Source: Anderseniella sp051010195
Lineage (GTDB): Bacteria; Pseudomonadota; Alphaproteobacteria; Rhizobiales; Aestuariivirgaceae
Length of the DNA: 16,653 bases
Reading direction: 5' to 3'
Assembly: GCA_051010195.1 (NCBI GenBank)
Contig: JBPCVV010000368.1
Span: forward strand, 1 to 16,653
The position numbers and the translations under genes were made by a program. Of the stretch, positions 7,208-12,962 are shown piece after piece. How positions within the stretch are numbered: position 1 is the first letter of the stretch; each line of letters opens with the position of its first letter. Under the pieces are notes generated by a model, which was given only the letters and a program-made list of their open reading frames with translations, was not told the origin of the DNA and did no database searches.

Positions 7208-8467
7208 ATGACCCGGATGGAACGCTTTCAAGCAGCGCCACCTGTTATCGAAAAGTCACAGGTAGGGAAGGTTCCTGACGACTGGGACCGCAGCGGCCTG
7301 CCTGCCTGGGCCTATACCAGTGAAGAGCAGCTGGAGCTGGAAAGAAACCTGCTTTTCCGCCGCCACTGGCAACTGGCGGGCCATGTCAGCAACGCCCCAG
7401 AGCCTGGAAACTATTTCTGCTTAGACGTGGCAGGAGAGCGCGCCATCATCGTGCGCGGCAGGGACAATGAGATCAGGGCCTTCCACAATGTCTGCCGGCA
7501 TCGCGGGTCACGGGTGGTGGTCAACGAAACTGGCACATGCGGTTCTGCACTGGTGTGTCCGTTCCACGGTTGGTCGTTCAACCTGGATGGGACGCTGCGG
7601 ACTGTTGCACAGCCCAGGTCGGTGCCGGAACTTGATCCGGTTGAGCATGGCCTTGTACCGGTGGAGTTTGAAATCTGGCACGGGTTTGTGTTTGTCCGGT
7701 TCCAGCCGGGTCCACAGCCGACAGTGAAGGCGATCATGACCCGCCATGACGCAGAAGTCGCGCTGTACCGTTCATCTGAGGCAGAGCCGACCGGCAACGG
7801 TTTCTGGTCCCAGCACATAATGTCCAACTGGAAGTGCGTCCGCGATGTGGACAATGAAGGTTATCATGTTCCCATGGCCCACCCGGGATTGCAGGACCTT
7901 TACGGCAACAATTATTTCGACGAACACTGGCAGGACGGCACGACACGTTCATTCGGCCCGTTCAAGGAAGATCACAACAGACTGTGGTCTGTGCGGGCCT
8001 ACAAAGCCATTTTGCCGGACATCGAATATCTGCCGGAAAGCCACCGAAGAGCATGGCTATACATCGGCATGTTTCCCAACACGGTACTGTATTTTTATCC
8101 CGAAGGACTGGGTTTTTACCAGGAGTTCCCAGTGGCCACTGACAAGACATGTTTACGCGGCGCTGCATATGGACTGCCGCTGCCCGGTGATGCGGGTTCA
8201 GACTTCAACCGGCGCGTGCGGGCGGGGCGCTACCTGTCGGCGCGGATCGACAACGATACTGCGGCAGAAGACATCCAGTTGACCGTCTGGTCCAATGAAG
8301 CGGCCCGTTCTACCGGGTTTCAGGGGTTTATCCTGTCTGACCTGGAGTACGGCGTGAAACAGTATCACGATCAGTTGCGCCAGGTGATGCCGGTGTTGAA
8401 CCGGCCCGAGGCACCGGAGCGGGGTGGCCTGGAAATGCTGAATGACAAGTTGCTGGAAGACCAGTGA
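7208..8467 (+). CDS. Rieske non-haem iron oxygenase, alpha subunit
   Basis: A 419-residue cytoplasmic oxygenase component. The N-terminal Rieske domain binds a 2Fe-2S cluster through C96-x-H98 and C117-x2-H120. The C-terminal catalytic domain has mononuclear-iron ligands H220 and H225 in 'NEGYHVPMAHPGL' and probably D355 in 'AEDIQLTVW'. The residue that passes electrons between neighbouring subunits is Glu (E217) instead of the Asp of naphthalene dioxygenase; Glu is also what carnitine (CntA) and stachydrine (Stc2) oxygenases have, so an N-methylated or quaternary amine substrate is a reasonable inference, not proof. ATG 7208 lies 9 bp after AAGG (7195-7198); the adjacent GTG 7205 is possible. 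No reductase or ferredoxin partner is present. It converges on the ABC-transporter operon with a 24-bp gap and shares that operon's operator type. Confidence 0.85.
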   Translation: MTRMERFQAAPPVIEKSQVGKVPDDWDRSGLPAWAYTSEEQLELERNLLFRRHWQLAGHVSNAPEPGNYFCLDVAGERAIIVRGRDNEIRAFHNVCRHRGSRVVVNETGTCGSALVCPFHGWSFNLDGTLRTVAQPRSVPELDPVEHGLVPVEFEIWHGFVFVRFQPGPQPTVKAIMTRHDAEVALYRSSEAEPTGNGFWSQHIMSNWKCVRDVDNEGYHVPMAHPGLQDLYGNNYFDEHWQDGTTRSFGPFKEDHNRLWSVRAYKAILPDIEYLPESHRRAWLYIGMFPNTVLYFYPEGLGFYQEFPVATDKTCLRGAAYGLPLPGDAGSDFNRRVRAGRYLSARIDNDTAAEDIQLTVWSNEAARSTGFQGFILSDLEYGVKQYHDQLRQVMPVLNRPEAPERGGLEMLNDKLLEDQ

Positions 8468-8491
8468 TCGACGAGTTGAGAAGTGCCACCC

Positions 8492-9334
8492 TCAGGCGTC
8501 TCCCTTTTTGGCAATCTGCTGGTCAAGTTCCTGGCGCCGTTGCTGATAGAACATGAGCAATGCTGCAATCGCGACGCACACGGCAACAAACAGGATGATG
8601 ATTGTCGCGAGCGCGTTAATGTCTGGCCGCAATCCCAGCCGAATTCGAGAAAAGATCAGAATTGGTAAGGTGTTTGCGCCTGGGCCCGAAACAAAACTTG
8701 CGATGACCAGGTCATCCAACGACAGGGTAAAAGCCAGAAGCCAGCCACTTATCATTCCCGGCGCAAGACGCGGAATAGTAATCGCGGTCAGGACCTTGAA
8801 CGGCTTGGCGCCGAGATCCAGTGCCGCTTCCTCAAGCGTCTGGCCCATGCCGGTCAGACGTGCCTGAACAATCACCGCCACATAGGCTAGTGAAAAGGTA
8901 ATGTGCGCGATCGTAATGGTCGTAAACCCGCGCTCAGCGGGCCACCCGATCAACTGTTTCAGCGTAATGAACAGGACCAGAAGTGACAGGCCCGTTATCA
9001 CTTCCGGCATGACCAGCGGTGCGACCAGCATACCGCCAAACAATGTCCGTCCCTTGAACCGGCCGAAGCGCACCATCGCCAGACCGGCAAGCGTTCCCAG
9101 GACGGTCGCGAACGTGGCATTGACAAGCGCTATCTGCAGGCTGAGCGAAACTGCATTCCACACTTCCTCAGACTTGAACAACACTTCGTACCAGCGCAGG
9201 GACCAACCGCCCCAGACCGGCACAAGCTTTGAATAATTAAACGAATAGATGACCAGCAGAATCATCGGGATGTAAAAGAACGCCAGGCCGATGGCGAGCA
9301 TTACGGATAGAAATCTGGAGCGCTGGCCATACAT
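8492..9334 (-). CDS. potI: Polyamine-type ABC transporter permease PotI
   Basis: A 280-residue inner-membrane permease with about six hydrophobic segments, beginning 'FLSVMLAIGLAFFYIPMILLVIYSFN'. It carries the cytoplasmic EAA loop 'EEAALDLGAKPFKVLTAITIPRLAPG' that docks on the ATPase. The signature pattern and length match PotI/PotC, the second permease of putrescine/spermidine importers. It is the last gene of the potFGHI-type operon, starting 3 bp after the potH stop, with GGAGGAG inside the end of potH as its ribosome-binding site. Its 3' end faces the Rieske gene across 24 bp with no obvious terminator, so the two transcripts may overlap. The family also includes importers for other amines, so the substrate is inferred from the binding protein. 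Confidence 0.9.
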   Translation of the reverse strand: MYGQRSRFLSVMLAIGLAFFYIPMILLVIYSFNYSKLVPVWGGWSLRWYEVLFKSEEVWNAVSLSLQIALVNATFATVLGTLAGLAMVRFGRFKGRTLFGGMLVAPLVMPEVITGLSLLVLFITLKQLIGWPAERGFTTITIAHITFSLAYVAVIVQARLTGMGQTLEEAALDLGAKPFKVLTAITIPRLAPGMISGWLLAFTLSLDDLVIASFVSGPGANTLPILIFSRIRLGLRPDINALATIIILFVAVCVAIAALLMFYQQRRQELDQQIAKKGDA

Positions 9335-9337
9335 GGG

Positions 9338-10300
9338 TTATTGCTCCTCCGCGGCCTTGCCCTGGAAGTACTGGTAAATCGTCATGGGCAGTACGAGCAG
9401 GACCAGCAGTACAATGGCGACAGCAGACGCCACCGGCCAATCGGTGTTGGCGGAGAACTCGTTGAACAACAGACGCCCGATCATCAGCACGTTGCCGCCG
9501 CCGAGCAGATCGGGAATGACGTACTCGCCGGTTGCCGGAATGAACACAAGCAAGGAACCGGCTATGATTCCGGGTACTGTCAATGGCAGGGTGACCTTGA
9601 AAAACGTATTTGCCGGTCGCGAACCAAGATCAGCAGCCGCCTCGTTCAAGGTGTTGTCCAGCCGCTCCATGTTGGCGTAAAGCGGAAGGATCATGAACGG
9701 CAGATAGGTGTACACGATGCCGACGTATACCGCGAATTCGGTGTAGAGCATGCGAACGGGCTCGTCGATAAGCCCCAGCCAGATCAGCAGATTGTTTATG
9801 GTTCCCTGGTCGGCCAGCAGACCCATCCACGCGTACACGCGCAGAAGGAACGAAGTCCAGAACGGCAGTATGATGGCAAACAGCAACAGTTTCTTCGCGA
9901 CGGGTCCCGAGCGGACGATGCCGTAAGCCATCGGGTAGCCGATCAACAGGCAAGCGATTGTCGAAACGATCGAGATCTTCAGCGAGTTGAAGTATGTCCG
10001 GTAGTACAGATTGTCCGTCAGAATGTAGACGAAGTTGTCAAACACCAGCCGGATATTCAGCACTCCGTCTTCAGTCCATTCAATCATGTTGGAGAACGGC
10101 GGGCTGGCTATGACGATTTCTGCGAGGCTGATCTTGGCAACGATGAAGAACGGCAGCAGGAAAAACAACAGCAGCCAGGCATAGGGCACAAACACGATAA
10201 TGGACCGCCATTGCGACTGAATGCGCCTGGCAAGTTGCCGGAACAGATTTGATTGGCCGGCTGTCGGTTCCGCCGTTGTTTCCCTGGTTACATCGCTCAT
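9338..10300 (-). CDS. potH: Polyamine-type ABC transporter permease PotH
   Basis: A 320-residue inner-membrane permease. A hydrophilic N-terminal stretch of about 30 residues precedes the first membrane segment 'IIVFVPYAWLLLFFLLPFFIVAKISLAE'. Five further hydrophobic segments follow, and the EAA loop 'NEAAADLGSRPANTFFKVTLPLTVPG' is present. The pattern is that of PotH/PotB. I chose ATG 10300 (MSDVTRET...) because it overlaps the potG stop codon in an ATGA junction, a standard sign of translational coupling; the longer reading upstream from 10357 would run 60 bases back inside potG. It pairs with PotI to form the translocation pore of the importer. Confidence 0.9.
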   Translation of the reverse strand: MSDVTRETTAEPTAGQSNLFRQLARRIQSQWRSIIVFVPYAWLLLFFLLPFFIVAKISLAEIVIASPPFSNMIEWTEDGVLNIRLVFDNFVYILTDNLYYRTYFNSLKISIVSTIACLLIGYPMAYGIVRSGPVAKKLLLFAIILPFWTSFLLRVYAWMGLLADQGTINNLLIWLGLIDEPVRMLYTEFAVYVGIVYTYLPFMILPLYANMERLDNTLNEAAADLGSRPANTFFKVTLPLTVPGIIAGSLLVFIPATGEYVIPDLLGGGNVLMIGRLLFNEFSANTDWPVASAVAIVLLVLLVLPMTIYQYFQGKAAEEQ

Positions 10301-11442
10301 GTCTTCAGCAACATCGCGCTTGATGGATCCCAGGAGAGGTACACGGTGTCCTCCCATGTGATCTGGTGTGTGCGGCTCTTTGGCCTGATCTGATTGGGTG
10401 CTGTAACGTCGACGATCAGGCCATTGTCCAGGCGGATCTTGTAGATTGAAGAATTGCCCAGATAACCAATGTCATCGACTTTTCCCTCAGTCTGGTTGGT
10501 GGCGGCCTTGCCTTTCCTCGGCGCTGTCTTGCTCAATTTGATCTTTTCCGGCCGTATGGCAATCCATACCCGGCTGTCATCTTTCACCGATTGTCCGTGA
10601 TCAATGTATACCTCGCCAAGGTCGGTATCGACCCGGACATGGTCCGCGCTGTTTTCCGTGACCTTGCCTTCCACAATGTTTGCCGATCCGATGAAATCCG
10701 CGACGAAACGCGATTCCGGAAATTCGTAAATTTCTGTCGCGGTACCAATCTGTGCAAGCTTGCCGGCATCCATCACGGCAATCCGGCTTGAAAGCGTCAT
10801 CGCTTCTTCCTGGTCGTGGGTAACAACGACAAACGTAATGCCGACCTGCTCCTGAATATTGGCCAGTTCAAACTGGGTTTGCTCGCGCAGTTTCTTGTCA
10901 AGGGCGCCAAGCGGCTCGTCGAGCAACAGAAGTTTGGGCTCCTTGACCAATGCGCGGGCAAGCGCCACACGCTGGCGCTGGCCACCGGACAGCTGTTGCG
11001 GTTTGCGCTTCTTGAAGTCCTGAAGCTCAACCAGCTTGAGTATCTCGTGGACCTTGTGATTGATTTCATCGTTTGGCAGCTTGTCCTGTTTCAGGCCAAA
11101 CGCGATGTTTTTCTCAACGGTCATATGCGGAAACAGCGCATAGCTCTGAAACATCATGTTGGTCGGACGCTCATAAGGGGGCACCGTAGACATGTCGGTG
11201 CCGTCGATGAGGATGCTGCCGGATGTGGGGGTTTCAAAGCCCGCCAGCATTCTGAGCAGGGTGGTCTTGCCGCACCCTGAACCGCCGAGCAGGCAGAACA
11301 GTTCGCCCTTGTAAATATCGAGATCTATGTTGTTGACGGCGGTGATTTCGCCGAATTTCTTGGTGACCCCCCTGACGCGAACCATGGGCTCCGCCTCGGT
11401 GTCGAGCCATGGTGCGTCTCCGGCAGTCGGATCACCAGCCAT
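10297..11442 (-). CDS. potG: Polyamine-type ABC transporter ATPase PotG
   Basis: A 381-residue ABC ATPase that powers the importer from the cytoplasmic face. It has Walker A GGSGCGKT (53-60), Q-loop Q99 in 'NMMFQSYALFPHMTV', signature LSGGQ (151-155), Walker B LLLLDEP (171-177), the D-loop, and the switch histidine H209 in 'VVVTHDQEEA'. A C-terminal TOBE domain follows (about 280-381), usual in PotA/PotG. The hydrophilic 20-residue N-terminal extension before the ABC domain is also usual in PotG. Its stop overlaps the potH start by four bases. An 86-bp gap with a strong hairpin separates it from potF upstream, suggesting that the binding protein is made in larger amounts than the rest. Confidence 0.93.
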   Translation of the reverse strand: MAGDPTAGDAPWLDTEAEPMVRVRGVTKKFGEITAVNNIDLDIYKGELFCLLGGSGCGKTTLLRMLAGFETPTSGSILIDGTDMSTVPPYERPTNMMFQSYALFPHMTVEKNIAFGLKQDKLPNDEINHKVHEILKLVELQDFKKRKPQQLSGGQRQRVALARALVKEPKLLLLDEPLGALDKKLREQTQFELANIQEQVGITFVVVTHDQEEAMTLSSRIAVMDAGKLAQIGTATEIYEFPESRFVADFIGSANIVEGKVTENSADHVRVDTDLGEVYIDHGQSVKDDSRVWIAIRPEKIKLSKTAPRKGKAATNQTEGKVDDIGYLGNSSIYKIRLDNGLIVDVTAPNQIRPKSRTHQITWEDTVYLSWDPSSAMLLKT

Positions 11443-11480
11443 ATTGGACCTCGTTTTTCTGCTGCGGTCTGAACAGTGGT

Positions 11481-11515
11481 GTGGTGGCGGCTCCTTGCCA
11501 AGGGGCCGCCATCAC
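11481..11515 (-). promoter_or_regulatory. Long hairpin in the potF-potG intergenic gap
   Basis: Two 16-nt arms (11481-11496 and 11500-11515) pair at 14 of 16 positions around the loop GCC. On the minus-strand RNA the stem follows the potF stop codon by 13 nt and precedes potG. No T-tract follows, so it is more likely a 3'-stabilising or partial read-through structure than a full terminator. Such stems after the binding-protein gene are a known way to make more binding protein than permease. Confidence 0.6.
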
Positions 11516-11528
11516 AACCAACTGCTGA

Positions 11529-12644
11529 CTAGTTACCGGCCTTGAAGTCGGTCCAGGCTCTTGTCCGGAATTTCTCAGCCTTGGGCGGCAACGGATTCAA
11601 CGTGTACATATCCGCAACCTGTTCCGGCGTCGGGTAGGCGGCGGGGCTTGAAGTCACCGCTTCGTCGATCATCGGTTTGGCCTTGATATTGGCAGACGCG
11701 TACCATGTGGTGTTGCTGTCCGCTGCACTTACTTCGGGACGCATCATGTAGTTGAGAAACAGGTGTGCTTCTTCGATATTCTTGGCATCAGCCGGGATGA
11801 TCCAGCCATCAACCCAGAAATTTGACTTGCCTTCCCCGGTGGGGAGGAAAAAGTCGAGGACAACGCCCGTGTTGGCTTCCTTGGCACCGGACATCGCGAG
11901 CAGACCATCGGGACCCCATGTTGTTGACACGCAGAACTCTTTCTGTGGCATTCTCTGGTAGGCGTAATTATCAAACGTTTTCACGTAAGGCCGGATTTTT
12001 TTCAGAAGTTCACCGACCTGCTGGTAATCTTTCCTGCTTGTTGAATCCGGTGGCAGTCCAAGATAGGCGAGAGCCATCGGGATCATATCCGTCGGTGAAT
12101 CGAGGAATGAAACACCGCATTTGGCTATTTCTTTCATGTGCTTGGGGTCGAAGATCATATCAAGCGAACCGATTGGCGCGTCGGGATAGGTTTCGAGCAC
12201 CAGTTCCTTGTTGAAGGTCACGCCGTGAGTGCCCCACATGTAGGGTACAATGTACTTGTTGTCCGGATCCCACTTGCTGGACAACTGGGACATCACCGCC
12301 GGGTCCATGTTCTTGAAATTGTCCAGTTTTGACTTGTCGATAGGCTGCAGAATGCTACCGGCCTTGATCAGGCGTGCCACCTGTGATGCTGAGTGAGACA
12401 CGACATCGTAGCCGCTGTCGCCGGCAAGCAGCTTGGCGTCAATGGCTTCAACCGACTCGTAATTGTCATAGACGACCTTGATGCCGGTCTCTTTTTCGAA
12501 ATTCTTGATTGTATCTGCGCCGATGTATTCAGCCCAGTTTGTGACTTTCAGGACTTTCTCCTGGGCTACTGCCTGTGCGGTCAGCAACGCACCAATTGCA
12601 GCTGCGCAAGTCAGTGCCTTCAATGTACTCGTGAATTTCATCAT
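11529..12644 (-). CDS. potF: Periplasmic polyamine/amine-binding protein, PotF-like
   Basis: A 371-residue secreted solute-binding protein: signal peptide 1-27 with lysines near the start, a hydrophobic core and an AVA cleavage site before QEKV. The mature protein begins 'LKVTNWAEYIG', like PotF. Amine-contact residues of E. coli PotF can be traced: W37 is present; D39 is replaced by E39; the W-x-x-D of the W244/D247 pair appears as 'TWGPDG'; and the D278 position is present in 'NFWVDGWIIPADAKN'. This supports a cationic amine ligand, though not necessarily putrescine. ATG 12644 (double Met) lies 6 bp after GGAGGA; the second ATG at 12641 is equally placed. It is the first gene of the potFGHI operon, with a leader of about 155 nt and a palindromic operator at its promoter. 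Confidence 0.92.
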   Translation of the reverse strand: MMKFTSTLKALTCAAAIGALLTAQAVAQEKVLKVTNWAEYIGADTIKNFEKETGIKVVYDNYESVEAIDAKLLAGDSGYDVVSHSASQVARLIKAGSILQPIDKSKLDNFKNMDPAVMSQLSSKWDPDNKYIVPYMWGTHGVTFNKELVLETYPDAPIGSLDMIFDPKHMKEIAKCGVSFLDSPTDMIPMALAYLGLPPDSTSRKDYQQVGELLKKIRPYVKTFDNYAYQRMPQKEFCVSTTWGPDGLLAMSGAKEANTGVVLDFFLPTGEGKSNFWVDGWIIPADAKNIEEAHLFLNYMMRPEVSAADSNTTWYASANIKAKPMIDEAVTSSPAAYPTPEQVADMYTLNPLPPKAEKFRTRAWTDFKAGN

Positions 12645-12801
12645 TATGGTTCCTCCCAGAAACTTGATGATCTTATGATACCCAACAATTCGCAGAAGCC
12701 CAGTAGAGTTTTGCAACAGGGGCTTCAACACCTTGAAAGCACCGCCGGCTAACCCAAAAGGACACTGCCACCCGGCGTTTGCAGGTGGCTAACTGAACAA
12801 C
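12645..12801 (-). promoter_or_regulatory. Untranslated leader of the potFGHI operon with two small stem-loops
   Basis: If transcription starts near 12802, the message has a leader of about 155 nt. Close to its 5' end, arms 12784-12789 and 12767-12772 form a 6-bp stem with an 11-nt loop. A second stem of 5 perfect pairs plus a wobble, with loop GGTG, lies within 12721-12740. No T-tract follows either, so no attenuator is obvious, and I do not recognise a known riboswitch. I see no convincing coding sequence in it. Confidence 0.35.
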
Positions 12802-12808
12802 CGTTCAG
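12793..12808. promoter_or_regulatory. TetR-type palindromic operator, copy B
   Basis: CTGAACAACCGTTCAG is a 16-bp palindrome with perfect CTGAAC/GTTCAG arms, allowing for a central AACC. On the minus strand it starts directly after a putative -10 (TACTGT) of the potFGHI promoter. It matches copy A at 12 of 15 aligned bases and has the same placement relative to the promoter, so the same repressor probably binds both. Confidence 0.6.
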
Positions 12809-12838
12809 ACAGTAGTTTGGCTCAAACAGGTGAGTCAA
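12809..12838 (-). promoter_or_regulatory. Putative sigma-70 promoter of potFGHI
   Basis: Read on the minus strand, TTGACT (12838-12833) is a 5-of-6 match to the -35 box and TACTGT (12814-12809) is a weak -10 (3 of 6, with the key T, A and final T), 18 bp apart. The operator follows the -10 without a gap. A GANTC site (12832-12836) overlaps the -35. The call rests on this geometry, which repeats that of the Rieske promoter. Confidence 0.45.
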
Positions 12839-12924
12839 GGTGATGGCTACTCGCTCGTCGTCGGCTGGGATTGGCTGTGTCGTTACAACCGCTGGACGAA
12901 GCTGTGACGGATATTCGGTCGATA

Positions 12925-12942
12925 CCTGTCCGGGGGGACAGG
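12925..12942 (-). terminator. Hairpin downstream of the flavoprotein gene
   Basis: Perfect 7-bp arms CCTGTCC and GGACAGG with a four-base loop; an outer ATA/TAT pairing can extend it past a two-base bulge. It lies 21 bp past the stop codon of the minus-strand flavoprotein gene (12963), where a terminator would be expected. No T-tract follows on the minus strand, so it may only slow or protect the transcript end. Confidence 0.35.
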
Positions 12943-12962
12943 GGTATGGCATTGAACTTGTC

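Noticed and set aside
7208..8467. Stachydrine demethylase (Stc2) or glycine betaine monooxygenase (GbcA)
   Set aside because: Only the general Rieske motifs and the bridging Glu agree; outside them the sequence does not resemble Stc2 as I remember it, and no GbcB-type reductase is adjacent. I kept the call at family level.
8468..8491. A bidirectional terminator between the Rieske gene and potI
   Set aside because: The 24-bp gap holds no stem; the nearest complementary pentamers are about 20 bp apart, too weak to call.
9341..10252. A 303-codon plus-strand frame opposite potH
   Set aside because: It is fully antisense to a well-supported permease gene, shows no family features and is rich in Gln/Arg/His as expected of a shadow frame over membrane-protein codons.
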